Source of the DNA: Sulfuritalea sp.
GTDB lineage: Bacteria > Pseudomonadota > Gammaproteobacteria > Burkholderiales > Rhodocyclaceae
Direction of reading: 5' to 3'
DNA length: 30,665 bases
Assembly (NCBI GenBank): GCA_016716965.1
Contig: JADJUP010000021.1
Coordinates: forward strand, 1-30,665
Shown piece by piece: positions 1-12,717 of this stretch. The notes below the pieces were generated by a model, which saw only the letters and a list, made by a program, of their open reading frames with translations, ran no database searches and was not told where the DNA came from. Position 1 is the stretch's first letter. Every line of letters starts with the position of its first letter. The position numbers were made by a program, and so were the translations under genes.

Positions 1-1640
1 GCGACCTGACGCGCGCGCTACCAGTAGCATGGTCGGTGCGCTCGTTGCTGCCTTCGTTCTCGCGATAGGGCCGATCGGCGGTGAACACCAGGCGGCCATC
101 CTGCACCAGCGCCGCGCCGACCGGAACCGCGAAGGGTTCGCTGCGCGTCGCCCCGGGCGCCCCGGTGTTGCCCACATCGACAAACACGGCCTGATCGCCG
201 CGCAGCTCGAAGCGCCATTCGATGCTGCCATCGGTGCGGGGGGCCGGATCGGCACAAGGGCGACCCGTCCGGCAGGCGGCCGATGGGCTCGCCGCGATCG
301 ATCTTCTCGAAGAAGCGCATCTGGCCGTTGCCATCGCGGCGGGCTTCGAGCACCCTCCCGTTGGGCAGCACCACTTCGCCGTTGGTACCCAGTGGCGCCT
401 GCGCCACCGGGGGCGGCGGGGGTGGTGGGGGAGGCGGCGGATGCTGCGTGAGGAAGGTGTCGCGCGCGCCGAGATACTCGCCGACGAGGAGTTGAGCGCC
501 TGCGGATTGCCGGAACCGGGCGGCTGCCGTCGGCGAGGGTGATGCTGCCGGTGACGGGCGGCGGCGGCGCGGCGGTGGTCACCGTGCCGTCGGGATCGGT
601 CTGCAGGCTGTAGCGCGATGCGACATGACGCCCGGTACCAGTAGCGTGGTCATTGTGCTCGTTGCTGCCTTCGTTCTCGCGATAGGGCCGATCGGCGGTG
701 AACACCAGGCGGCCATCCTGCACCAGCGCCGCGCCGACCGGAACCGCGACGGATTCGCTGCGCGTCGCCCCGGGCGCCCTCGGTGCTGCCCACATCGACA
801 AACACGGCCTGATCGCCGCGCAGTTCGAAAACGCCATTCGATGCCGCCATCGGTGCCGGGGCCGGATCGGCATACAGGGCGACCCGTCCGGCAGGCGGCC
901 GATGGGCTCGCCGCGATCGATCTCTCGAAGAAGCGCATCTGGCCGTTGGCATCGCGGCGGGCTTCGAGCACCCTCCCGTTGGGCAGCACCACTTCGCCGT
1001 TGGTACCCAGTGGCGCCTGCGCCACCGGGGGCGGCGGGGGTGGTGGGGGAGGCGGCGGATGCTGCGTGAGGAAGGTGTCGCGCGCGCCGAGATACTCGCC
1101 GACGAGGGAGTTGAGCGCCTGCGGATTGCCGGAAACCAGGCGGCTGCCGTCGGCGAGGGTAATGCTGCCGGTGACGGGCGGCGGCGGCGCGGCGGTGGTC
1201 ACCGTGCCGTCGGGATCGGTCTGCAGGCTGTAGCGTGATGCGACCTGACGCGCGCTACCAGTAGCATGGTCGGTGCGCTCGTTGCTACCTTCGTTCTCGC
1301 GATAGGGCCGATCGGCGGTGAACACCAGGCGGCCGTCCTGCACCAGCGCCGCGCCGACCGGAACCGCGAAGGGTTCGCTGCGCGTCGCCCCGGGCGCCCC
1401 GGTGTTGCCCACGTCGACAAACACGGCCTGATCGCCGCGCAGTTCGAAACGCCATTCGATGCTGCCATCGGTGCCGGGTGCCGGATCGGCATACAAGGGC
1501 GACCCGTCCGGCAGGCGGCCGATGGGCTCGCCGCGATCGATCTTCTCGAAGAAGCGCATCTGGCCGCTGCCATCGCGGCGGGCTTCGAGCACCCTCCCGT
1601 TGGGCAGCACCACTTCGCCGTTCATGCCAAGCGTCGGGTT
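1..1640 (-). repeat. Tandem ~618-bp repeats in the FecR-domain gene (about 2.6 copies)
   Basis: The same block starts near 28, 645 and 1264 (spacing 617 and 619 bp, close to 618 = 206 codons). Each unit encodes GEVVLPNGRVLEARRDG, QMRFFEKIDRGEPIGRLPDG, a block with IEWRFELRGDQAVFVDVG, then TGSITLADGSRLVSGNPQ, and ends in a run of about 11 prolines. Copies are almost identical at the DNA level and differ mainly by one-base indels, for example GATCTTCTCG at about 1540 against GATCTCTCG at about 925. Confidence 0.9.
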
Positions 1641-2595
1641 CTTCGGCAGTTCCGGCGGCGGAGCGGCAAGGGGATTGTCGGGCGCCGGATTGTCGTCCGG
1701 GAAGCGCAGGCGCTGGGCGCCCACCGTGGTGCCGTGTACCCGCACCGACTGCTCGCCGACGACGAAGCGGAAGCGCTCGGGGTTCTGTTTCGCGAGTTGG
1801 CCGCTGGCAAACTGGACGCGCTGCCCACCAGTCCAGCGCGATGCGCGCGTTGGCGCGGCGATGCCTCGTCGTAACGGAACTCGCGGATCGCCAGGCGCGA
1901 GTCCGGGTCGAGGGCGATGCGTGGTCTGGTCGCGCAGCACCAGCACGGCGACGCCGGTCGCGCCGCTGACGACTGGTCGCCTGCGCGCAGCGGTGCCGAT
2001 CGGCCAGCGGGCGGACGCGTCCGCGCGCGTCCACGGCGAAAACATCACTGGCGCTGCCGCCGACCCGGCCGGCGAACTCTGCCTGGCCGGCGCGGGCAAC
2101 GGTCGCCGAGTCGGCCAGCTCGCATTCCGTTTCGCACATGCGCACGGTGAAATCCGTGCCGCGAATGCCGATGGTCGCGGTATGGGCGACGAAGCGTGCA
2201 TTGCGCGGCTGGCGCTTGGCGATCGTCCCGGTGACCACCCGCATGGCGCCGGCCAGCAGGCGCGAAACGAAGCGCTCCTCGCCGGCTTGCTGCGGGGCCA
2301 GGCGATATTCCGGCACGGTGAAGCGCGAGGCGGCCGCCAGGCGGACCACGGTGCCGTCGTCGTAGCGCAATTCGGCGCCGGAGTTGGCCTGGGTTTCGAT
2401 GACGTCGCCGGTGGCCAGCGGCGAGCCGCCGCCGAGCAGTTCGGGCGCGCCCGCCGCCTTGATGCGCACCACCGTGCCGGAGGTTTCTGCCACGCGCCCG
2501 ATGGTTTCGGCCGCCGCCAGCGGCGGCGCGAACAACGCGGCGACCAGTGCGGCGCAGAGCAGGCGCCGGCCGGGCCAGTCGCACGGCCGCGTCAT
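1..2595 (-). CDS. FecR-domain repeat protein, C-terminus beyond the window, frameshifted
   Basis: A signal peptide (about residues 1-29, hydrophobic core then PPLAAA) precedes a FecR domain (about residues 35-150: GTVVRIKA, GDVIETQANSGAELRYDDG, GTDFTVR). A linker region follows, then tandem ~206-residue repeats reaching the window edge. FecR domains are usually anti-sigma or ligand-binding modules; no ECF sigma factor or inner-membrane helix is seen, so this one looks periplasmic or exported. The start at 2595 lies 4 bp after the TpsA stop, behind a purine-rich GCAGGTAGG; an upstream ATG at 2631 would overlap tpsA. The frame changes at least three times between 1825 and 1930 and again near 925 and elsewhere in the repeats, giving at least ~865 codons in the window once joined. 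It is last of the three-gene TPS cluster, so a role in export or surface display of TpsA is inference. Confidence 0.8.
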
Positions 2596-2599
2596 GCGC

Positions 2600-5500
2600 C
2601 TACCTGCAGACGAGGATGCCGCCATCGTCATTCTCCTTGTCGCTTTCGTCAGCGGTTGCCGGTTCCGGCGTGAACGTCGGGCTTACCTTGTCGAGGCTGT
2701 CGAACATGTCCACGGCGGCGACCTTCAGCGCCAGCGGCGTTGCCGCCGTGGCGATGGCCGCGACAAGCGTCGCGTTGCGCGTCAGGCGGTAGTTGGTCGC
2801 ACCCGCGTCGGCCGTGGTTGCGATGTCCGGGAGCGCCCGCGTGGCGAAGTCGCCGATCCTGGTGGCATAGGTAGCTACATCGAAGATATCGCCCGGGCTG
2901 GCGACATAGGGGCCGATGTAGCTGACGTTGAGCGCGCCGTCGAGCGTGGCGGTGCCGGTCACTGCCAGGCGGTCGTAGCCGGTGCCGGCGACGGTGCCGC
3001 CCAGTTCGATATTGAGTTGCCCGCCGGCGCCCTGTGTGTAGTCTCCGGCAACGGTCAGCAGTCCGGGCGAGTTGCCGGGCGCCACGATTCCACTGGTATT
3101 GACGAGGTTGCCGGTGAGCGTGCCGGCGCCGCCGAGAGTGCCGCCATTCAGCGTGAGGTTTCCGGCGAGTGCGCCGCCGCCGAGCATGACCTGCCCTGCC
3201 GACTGCACATAGCCGCCGGTGAAATCGAGCACCCCGGCATTGGCGTTGACGGTTCCCGCATTGCTGAAGGCTGCGGCAATGGTGGTGGTCCCGGCGGATG
3301 ACTTGCTGAAGGTTCCCGCATTGGCCAACGTGCCGGTACTCGTGAAGGATCCGCCCGATACCAGCAGTGTCGAACCCGCCGAAGTGCTCGCTGCGCCGGT
3401 AAGGTTGAGCGTGCCGGCCTGCACGTCCAGGCTGCCGCCCGGCAGACTCAAGTTATTGATGGTGAACGTCGGGCCGTTCAGGACGCGCGCGCCGCTGCCG
3501 CTTATCGAAAGGCCCCCGGTCAGGTTGTAGGTTCCGGTGCCGGCCAGCGTGCCGCCCTGCCAATCGAGTCCGGTGCCAGCGACATCAAGTGTGCGTCCTG
3601 GCGCAACCGTTATCGCACCGGACAGAGAACTCACTCCCCCGGAGACCGTCACGTTGCCTGTCGTCACATTGAACGTGCCCTCGTTGACCAAGCTTCCGCC
3701 CAGCGTAGTACTTGCGGCGTTGAACGTGCCTTGATTGGTCAGCTTGCCCGTACTGCCGAAATTCTGGCCCGAAAGCGTCAGTGTCGATCCGGCATTGATC
3801 GTTGTGCCTGCGGCAAAACCCGTGAGGTTGATCGCGCCGGATGCGAAGTTGAGGTTGTCTGCCAGCGCAAGGGCCGATCCGTCGCCGAGATTCACCGTCG
3901 CACCGGTAACGTTGAACGCGCTTCCCGGGGCCGCCGTCAGCGTACCAGTGACGTTGTGCGTGCCGGCGGCAAAATTCACTGCCGTTCCGGTAAGGCTGAT
4001 TGCGCCCGAGTGGCTACCGTCGCTGTTCAGGTTGAGCGTTCCGGTGCCGCTGGCAAGAGTGCCGCCGGTGTTGGTAAAGGCCACGTTGTTCACGGCGTTG
4101 GTAATTGCGCCGCTGACCTCCAGCGTACCGGTGTTGTTGAAGGTGCCGGTCCCGACGCTCACGCTGATGTTGTCGCCGTTGTTGAGGAAGCGGAAGGTGC
4201 CGCTATTGTTGAAGATGGCGCTGTTGTTCAACACTAGCTGAGACCCACCGATATTGGAGGTAGTGGTACCGGCGTTATTGAAGGTGGTGTTGATGAAGCC
4301 ACGGCTTGCGGCGCCGCTCATCGCCAGGGTCTGGCCGGAGGGCAGCGAGATGGTGCCCGGGCCATTGATGTTGACCCCGCCGGTCCAGTTCATGCCGCCG
4401 TTGAGGGTCAGCGTGTCGCCGGTCGTGACGTTGATGGCACCGCCGGAGAAATTCACCAGGCCGGTGGTGGTGACGGTGCCGAAGTTCGCGGTGGCGCCGA
4501 CCACGTTCAGTTGACCTGCGATGTTCGTGCTATCAGCGAAGCTGTGAGTGCCGTTGGCAAAGTCACGCCGTTCCGGTGATGGTGATGGCGCCCCAGTGGC
4601 TACCGTCGCTGTTCAGGTTGAGCGTTCCGGTGCCGCTGGCAAGCGTGCCGCCGGTGTTGTTAAAGGCCACGCTGTTCACGGCGTTGGTAATTGCGCCGCT
4701 GACCTCCAGCGTACCGGTGTTGTTGAAGGTGCCGGTCCCGACGCTCACGCTGATGTTGTCGCCGTTATGGAGGAAGCGGAAGGTGCCGCTATTGTTGAAG
4801 ATGGAGCTGTTGTTCAACACTAGCTGAGACCCACCGATATTGGAGGTAGTGGTACCGGCGTTATTGAATGTGGCGGTATTGACGAAGCCACGGTTTGCGC
4901 CGCCGCTCATCGCCAGGGTCTGGCCGGAGGGCAGGTTGACGGTGCCCGGGCCGTTGATGTTGACCCCGCCGGTCCAGTTCATGCCGCCGTTGAGGGTCAG
5001 CGTGTCGCCGCTAGTGACGTTAATGGCACCGTTGGAAAAATTCACCAGGCCGTTGGTCGTGACGGTGCCGAAGTTTGCCGTAGCACCGACAAGGTTCAGT
5101 TGACCTGCGATGGTCGTGCTGTCGGCGAAGCTGTGGGTGCCGCCGTTGAAACGGACGCCGGTACCGGTGATGGTGATGTTCCCCGAGTGACTGCCGCCGG
5201 CGGGAGGTTGAGCGTTCCGGTGCCGCTGGCAAGAGTGCCGCCGGTGTTGGTAAAGGCCACGCTGTTCACGGCGTTGGTAATTGCGCCGCTGACCTCCAGC
5301 GTACCGGTGTTGTTGAAGGTGCCGGTCCCGACGATCACGCTGATGTTGTCGCCGTTGCCGAGGAAGCGGAAGGTGCCGCTATTGTTGAAGATGGAGCTGT
5401 TGTGCACCACTAGCTGAGACCCACCGATATTGGAGGTGGTGGTACCGGCGTTATTGAAGGTGGCGGTGTTGATGAAGCCACGGGTTGCGGTGCCGCTCAT

Positions 5501-8439
5501 CGCCAGGGTCTGGCCGGAGGGCAGCGAGATGGTGCCCGGGCCATTGATGTTGACCCCGCCGGTCCAGTTCATGCCGCCATTGAGGGTCAGCGTGTCGCCG
5601 CTAGTGACGTTAATGGCACCGTTGGAGAAATTCACCAGGCCGTTGGTCGTGACGGTGCCGAAGTTTGCCGTAGCGCCCACAACGTTCAGTTGACCTGCGA
5701 TGGTCGTGCTGTCAGCGAAGCTGTGGGTGCTGGCGGCAAAATTCACCGCCGTTCCGGTAAGGCTGATTGCGCCCGAGTGGCTACCGTCGCTGTTCAGGTT
5801 GAGCGTTCCGGTGCCGCTGGCAAGAGTGCCGCCGGTGTTGGTAAAGGCCACGTTGTTCACGGCGTTGGTAATTGCGCCGCTGACCTCCAGCGTACCGGTG
5901 TTGTTGAAGGTGCCGGTCCCGACGCTCACGCTGATGTTGTCGCCGTTATTGAGGAAGCGGAAGGTGCCGCTATTGTTGAAAATGGAGCTGTTGTTCAACA
6001 CGAGCTGAGACCCACCGATATTGGAGGTGGTGGTACCGGCGTTATTGAAGGTGGCGGTGTTGATGAAGCCACGGCTTGCGGCGCCGCTCATCGCCAGGGT
6101 CTGGCCGGAGGGCAGCGAGATGGTGCCCGGGCCATTGATGTTGACCCCGCCGGTCCAGTTCATGCCGCCATTGAGGGTCAGCGTGTCGCCGGTCGTGACG
6201 TTGATGGCACCGCCGGAGAAATTCACCAGGCCGTTGGTCGTGACGGTGCCGAAGTTTGCCGTAGCACCGACAAGGTTCAGTTGACCTGCGATGGTCGTGC
6301 TGTCAGCAAAGCTGTGAGTGCCGCCGTTGAAAAGGACGCCGGCACCGGTGATGGTGATGTTCCCCGAGTGACTGCCGCCGGCGGGGAGGTTGAGCGTTCC
6401 GGTGCCGCTGGCAAGAGTGCCGCCGCTGTTGGTAAGGGCAACGTTGTTCTGGCGTTGGTAATTGCGCCGCTGACCTCCAGCGTACCGGTGTTGTTGAAGG
6501 TGCCGGTCCCGACGCTCACGCTGATGTTGTCGCCGTTGTTGAGGAAGCGGAAGGTGCCGCTATTGTTGAAGATGGAGCTGTTGTTCAACACGAGCTGAGA
6601 CCCACCGATATTGGAGGTGGTGGTACCGGCGTTATTGAAGGTGGCGGCGTTGATGATGCCACGGGTTGCGGTGCCGCTCATCGCCAGGGTCTGGCCGGAG
6701 GGCAGCGAGATGGTGCCCGGGCCATTGATGTTGACCCCGCCGGTCCAGTTCATGCCGCCCTTCAGAGTCAGGGTCTTGCCGCTGGCGACGCTCAGGCTAC
6801 CGGCCGAATAGGTAAGGAGCCCGAAGGTTTCAGCGTCCTGGGCAAAGCTCACGTTGCTGCCGATCATGAGCTTGCCCGAGTACTCCTTGCCCAAGTCGCC
6901 GACGATCAGCGGTGCGTCGATGGTGACCGAACCCAGGGTCACCGCGCCCGCGCCGGAGGCATCGGTGTCGGCTTCGAGGCGAAGGTTGCCACCGCCGGAA
7001 GTGGTGACGTTTGCATTGACGTTCACGTTGTTGATGGCTGCGAGCTTCAGGCTCACGCCGGATTGCATGGTGACGGCCGTGTTGACCGTGATGTCGTTGT
7101 CGGCCTGCAACTCGACAGTGCCCGACGTGAAGCCAGTCAACTCCGTGACGTCCAGCGTTCCGGTAACCCCGGCGGCGTCCCCGAAGGCAAGCGTCGGGTC
7201 GCCGGGTACGGTGAGTTCGCCATCGAGAGTACCGGCGCCGGCCTGCACGGTGATGTTGAGCGGGTCGAGCAGCAGGGTTCCGGCGCGGCCCAGCGGTGCG
7301 TCCAGCGCGACGCTGCCGCGGAACTCGAGCGCCTGCTTGCCCGACACTTCGACCAGGCCGCCGTTGCCACCCTGCGCTCCGCCCTTGACCGAGGCGTGGC
7401 CGTGGTAGCGGGTGACTTCGTCCGCCCAGACGATCACCTTGCCGCCGTCGCCGGTACCGATCGCATCCGCAGTGAGCGCCACGTCCTTGCCGACAAACGA
7501 GCGGGTGGCATTGATTACTTCCGGATTCCTGCCCTGGTAGTCGCCGCCGACGAGAATTTCGCCGCCCCCCGCCGTGCCGCCAGCGCCGACTTTTGTGGAA
7601 TCGAAAAGGCCGACACGCGTTCCGAGCACATGTACCGAGCCGCCGTGGCCGGCGGCGTTGTCGGCGCTGGCCACGGCGCTGCCTTCAAGCAGGGTGTCGC
7701 CGGCCGAGACCAGGCGGATGCGGCCACCATCGACGCGCAGGCCGGCCGCATCGTTCGCCGCCGGCACCGCGACGGTGAGCACGCCGCGGTTGAGCACGCG
7801 ATGCAACTGGGCGTCGCTGGCCGTGTCGAGCCGGACGCGGATGTTGGGCGAATAGGCGTCGACCAGTTCCACGCCGCGCGCGGCGGCGGCCACCGCCGTG
7901 CCGCCGGCGGATTCGATGCTGCCGTGGTTTTCCACCTGGGCGCCGATCAGCGCCACCAGCGAACCGTTGCCGTGGATGGCGCCTCGGTTGATGACGCTGC
8001 CGGCCGCGTCGCCGCTGCCGAAGCGCAGGCGGCCGGACAGAAAATCGGCATCGGACAGCGCCAGCGAAGAAGCGATGAAGCCGGCGGTGTCGATGCGCGC
8101 GCCGTTGCCGATGACGATGCCATTGGGGTTGATCAGGTACACGCGTCCGTTCGACTGCAGTTGCCCGAGCAGTTCCGAGGGCGTCGCGCCGGTGACGCGG
8201 TTGAGCACGGCCGAGGCGGCGCCGGACTGGACGAAGCGCGTGGTTTCGCCGGCGGCGATGGAGAATCCGCCCCAGTTGATGATGCTGCGGTCGCTGTTGG
8301 TGATGGTCAGCAGCTTGCCCTGCTGGGCGATGGCGACCTGGCCGGCGACCACCTGCGGGTTGGTCGGGTTGGCGCCGGCCGGTGCGGCCCAGCAGGTGGC
8401 AAGGGCGAGGGCGAGGGTGCTGCGTTGCAGGGACTTCAT
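2600..8439 (-). CDS. TpsA-type filamentous haemagglutinin-like exoprotein (frameshifted)
   Basis: This is the secreted partner of a two-partner secretion (type Vb) system. It has a signal peptide (about residues 1-23, MKSLQRST to AGA) and a TPS domain with the hallmark RVYLINPNGIVIGNG, NPNG at about residues 104-107. A beta-helix-like Gly/Asn/Thr-rich passenger follows, with five tandem ~197-residue repeats, then a non-repetitive tail ending in DDGGILVCR. There is no C-terminal autotransporter barrel, as expected when TpsB is a separate protein. Joining the frames across deletions near 6450 (1 base), 5203 (1 base, GGG where a sister repeat has GGGG) and 4560 (2 bases) gives a continuous product of about 1,947 residues. 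The start at 8439 has a perfect TAGGAGG overlapping the tpsB stop, suggesting translational coupling. An adhesin or biofilm role is likely from the family; the ligand is unknown. Confidence 0.88.
3950..6765 (-). repeat. Tandem ~591-bp repeats in tpsA (about 4.75 copies)
   Basis: CCCACCGATA recurs at about 4244, 4830, 5420, 6011 and 6601, a period of 586-591 bp (197 codons). Each unit encodes MNWTGGVNINGPGT, LPSGQTLAMSG, FNNAGTTTSNIGGSQLV, SGTFRFLNNGDNISVSVG, NNTGTLEVSGAITNA and TLASGTGTLNL, then a variable linker. Linkers are of two kinds: NSDGSHSGAISLTGTA and PAGGSHSGNITITGAG. Copies are nearly identical over long stretches, which points to recent duplication or gene conversion. Confidence 0.93.
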
Positions 8440-8451
8440 GCGCGCCTCCTA
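8440..8451 (-). promoter_or_regulatory. Strong ribosome binding site of tpsA overlapping the tpsB stop codon
   Basis: On the minus strand TAGGAGGCGCGC directly precedes the tpsA ATG. The TAG at 8449-8451 is the tpsB stop and its AGGAGG is a consensus Shine-Dalgarno sequence. This fixes the tpsA start and implies that tpsB and tpsA are translated from one message. Confidence 0.75.
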
Positions 8452-10140
8452 GAAGCTGCTCGCCAGCGAGAAATGCACGGTGCCTGTTTCCGGCGCGGCG
8501 CCGGTGCGCTGGTGCACCGGCTTGCCGAGGTCCATGCGCAGCACCACCGGGCCCCAGTTGGCGCGCAGGCCGATGCCGACGCTGGCGATGGCGCCGGTCG
8601 CGGCTTCCAGCACCGTCGGGCTGTTGCGGCGGGCGTGCGCGGCGTCGAGGAAGGCCAGGCCATGCACCTGTGCGCCGGCCGATTCCTGCAGCAGCGGGGG
8701 GCCCAGCGCTTCGAGCTGCAGGCGCAGGCCGCTGTCGCCGGAGATGCCGCGAGCGCTGAAGCCGCGCACGGTGCCGATGCCGCCGGCGGAAAACTGCTCG
8801 GCCGGCACCAGCAGGTCGCCGCTCCATTGCCCTTCGATGCTGCCGTCCAGGCGCCAGTCGCCCAGCGGCAGGTTGATGCCGCCGCCATAGCGCAGCAGGG
8901 AGTAGGCGGGTTTGGCACCGGCGCGGCTGGCCGTAAAGGCGGCGTCGCGGCCGTGTGCGCCGCCGGGAACGTTGGCCCAGACCCCGCCATGGAAGCGCAG
9001 CGCGAGCGCTTGCTGCGGCGTCGCCGGGCGGCTGCCGGAAATGCCGAGCGACAGCGGATGCAGGCTGATCGGCACGCCGAGGTCGACATTGCCGAACAGC
9101 AGCTGGCTTTTGAAATCGCGCCAGTCGGCGCCGGCGAACCAGCGCAGTTCCCAGCCGCGCAGTGGCGTGCTTTGCGGGCGGTCGAGCAGTTGCGTCCAGT
9201 TGAAGGCGGCGCTGCTGCCCTTGCCGCGGATGGTGAAGAGTTGGTCGACCTGGCCGGAATTGACGTCCGAGTAGCCCAGCGTGAGGTTGGCGGAAGCGCC
9301 GAGGGCGTAGAAGGGCACCCGGTAGCCGAGGCCGAAGATGCGCACCTTGCTGCTAGGCAGCAGGCTCAGGCGCTGCGGCCGGTCGGCGTCGTGCGGCGCC
9401 GAGATGAATTGCGCATTGACCTGATGGTCGGCGTCGAACAGGTTGCCGTGGCGCCAGGCCAGGCCATAGCGCAGGCGGCCGGTCTGGCTGTTGCCGGTGT
9501 TGTCGAGGAAGCCGATCCAGCCGGCAGGCGGCGCGTCCTCGGCGCGGATCGTGGCGTTCACTTCGTCCGCCGTGGCGCCGGCGGCAAAGGCGACCTGCGG
9601 GCGCTTGGCCGGGTTTTCGGCGGCCAGCGTCAGCGCCTTGTCCAGCGCTGCCAGGTTGGGCGCCGCGCCTTCGCGCAGCATCGGAAAGGTGGCGCGCCAG
9701 TTTGCCGTGTCGAAGTTGTTGTTGCCGGCAACGGTGACGCGGCCGATGCGCGGTTCGACGACGTCCATGCGGATGCGGCCGCCGTCGACGTCCTGCGCCG
9801 GAATGCGCACCTGCACCAGGCGCCAGCCGGCGGCATGAAAGCGGGCTTCGATCGCGGCGCGCAGGGCTTCCAGGTCGGCGAAGCCGATTTCGCGACCCTG
9901 TGCCGCGTCCAGCAGGTCCTGCCACTCCGTTGCGGGCAGCAGGGTGGCGCCTTTCAGGTCGATCGCTGCGAGGCGAAAGCGCGCCGGCGGCGTGTCCGCC
10001 GGCTGTGCCCAAAGCGGGGGCGCAGCGGCGCAATAAAGGGCCAGGCAAAGGGCGAGGGCGCGGCCGTGGCGGCGCGTCGGGTCCGGCGCGGAACCCCGCC
10101 GCTGCTCACCGCTTGCCCCTGTTGCCGCCGCTTTGCGCAT
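8449..10140 (-). CDS. TpsB-type outer-membrane transporter (ShlB/FhaC family)
   Basis: This outer-membrane protein exports the TpsA partner and belongs to the Omp85/TpsB superfamily. The intact 563-residue product has a signal peptide (basic RRHGR, hydrophobic core, cleavage near LWA-QPAD). POTRA-type periplasmic segments follow (LQVRIPAQ-like region, GGRIRMDVVEPRIGRV, VEPRIGRVTVAGNNNFD), then a C-terminal beta barrel. The barrel has the conserved GTVRGF motif seen in Omp85/TpsB proteins and a terminal phenylalanine (HFSLASSF). I chose the ATG at 10140 because AGGGGA lies about 10 bases upstream; the longer ORF start at 10197 has only a pyrimidine-rich leader. It is first gene of the tpsB-tpsA-fecR cluster. 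One of the few long genes here without a frameshift. Confidence 0.9.
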   Translation of the reverse strand: MRKAAATGASGEQRRGSAPDPTRRHGRALALCLALYCAAAPPLWAQPADTPPARFRLAAIDLKGATLLPATEWQDLLDAAQGREIGFADLEALRAAIEARFHAAGWRLVQVRIPAQDVDGGRIRMDVVEPRIGRVTVAGNNNFDTANWRATFPMLREGAAPNLAALDKALTLAAENPAKRPQVAFAAGATADEVNATIRAEDAPPAGWIGFLDNTGNSQTGRLRYGLAWRHGNLFDADHQVNAQFISAPHDADRPQRLSLLPSSKVRIFGLGYRVPFYALGASANLTLGYSDVNSGQVDQLFTIRGKGSSAAFNWTQLLDRPQSTPLRGWELRWFAGADWRDFKSQLLFGNVDLGVPISLHPLSLGISGSRPATPQQALALRFHGGVWANVPGGAHGRDAAFTASRAGAKPAYSLLRYGGGINLPLGDWRLDGSIEGQWSGDLLVPAEQFSAGGIGTVRGFSARGISGDSGLRLQLEALGPPLLQESAGAQVHGLAFLDAAHARRNSPTVLEAATGAIASVGIGLRANWGPVVLRMDLGKPVHQRTGAAPETGTVHFSLASSF

Positions 10141-10220
10141 CGCCGCTGGTTCCCCTGGATATGCCTCGCGAATCGGGAGGCCGGTCCGGAGGACCATAAC
10201 AAGCGGGGGAGGGCGTCACA

Positions 10221-10238
10221 ATGATGCAAATGCATCAT
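10221..10238. promoter_or_regulatory. Perfect inverted repeat upstream of tpsB (possible operator)
   Basis: The sequence ATGATGCA-AA-TGCATCAT is a perfect 8-bp inverted repeat with a 2-bp spacer, about 80 bp upstream of the tpsB start. It lies in a short AT-richer island (about 10221-10265) inside very GC-rich DNA, where a promoter would be expected. I could not find a convincing -35/-10 pair. A regulator binding here is inference. Confidence 0.45.
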
Positions 10239-10330
10239 GTTTCAATAATTGCAGTTTATGGATTCGGATGTCGTGGTCGGCCGCGAATGAAATGCGGACG
10301 AACCCTCAAGGTGACTTCCTTCGGCGTCTT

Positions 10331-10367
10331 GCCGGCGCCGACGTTTGGGCAGAAAGTCGGCGCTGGC
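10331..10367. other. Hairpin-forming inverted repeat between katG and tpsB
   Basis: GCCGGCGCCGAC (10331-10342) and GTCGGCGCTGGC (10356-10367) pair over 12 bp with one mismatch around a 13-base loop. There is no T-run after it on either strand, so it is not a classical intrinsic terminator. The whole 10141-10489 stretch has no credible gene; besides the tpsB leader and operator-like repeat it holds only this hairpin and the one at 10418-10439. Confidence 0.5.
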
Positions 10368-10417
10368 GGGACGGCACGGAGGATGCCACGACACTTTGCT
10401 TCGTGCCCGTGCCGGTT

Positions 10418-10439
10418 GGTCGGCCATGCAGGGCCGACC
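10418..10439. terminator. Possible transcription-end hairpin downstream of katG
   Basis: GGTCGGCC (10418-10425) and GGCCGACC (10432-10439) form a perfect 8-bp stem with a 6-base ATGCAG loop, about 50 bp past the katG stop. A further pair, AGGGGCC at 10453-10459 and GGCCCCT at 10485-10491, overlaps the katG stop. Neither has a T-run, so ending may be Rho-dependent or the hairpins may protect the 3' end of the transcript. Confidence 0.35.
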
Positions 10440-10489
10440 GACGTTCCTGGTCAGGGGCCCAAGCCTGATATCACGCCGTCCGCCGGCCC

Positions 10490-12681
<2,192 letters not shown>

Positions 12682-12717
12682 GTCGTGTTCTCCTTGTGAC
12701 TCAAGCGTAGGGGAGGA

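Noticed and set aside
3950..6765. Phase variation of tpsA by homopolymer slippage
   Set aside because: The runs are short (3-4 G) and the same type of indel breaks many housekeeping-type genes here, so sequencing error is simpler.
3950..6765. CRISPR-like array
   Set aside because: The period is about 591 bp and lies wholly within coding sequence.
2600..8439. TpsA as a classical type Va autotransporter
   Set aside because: There is no C-terminal beta-barrel; the tail is acidic and a separate TpsB lies just upstream.
7063..10224. Plus-strand ORF of 1,053 codons
   Set aside because: It is a shadow across tpsA and the intact tpsB in GC-rich DNA; the product is Arg/Ala/Gly-rich with no recognisable domain.
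10242..10427. 61-codon minus-strand ORF between katG and tpsB
   Set aside because: No ribosome binding site, no recognisable domain, and it runs through the hairpins.
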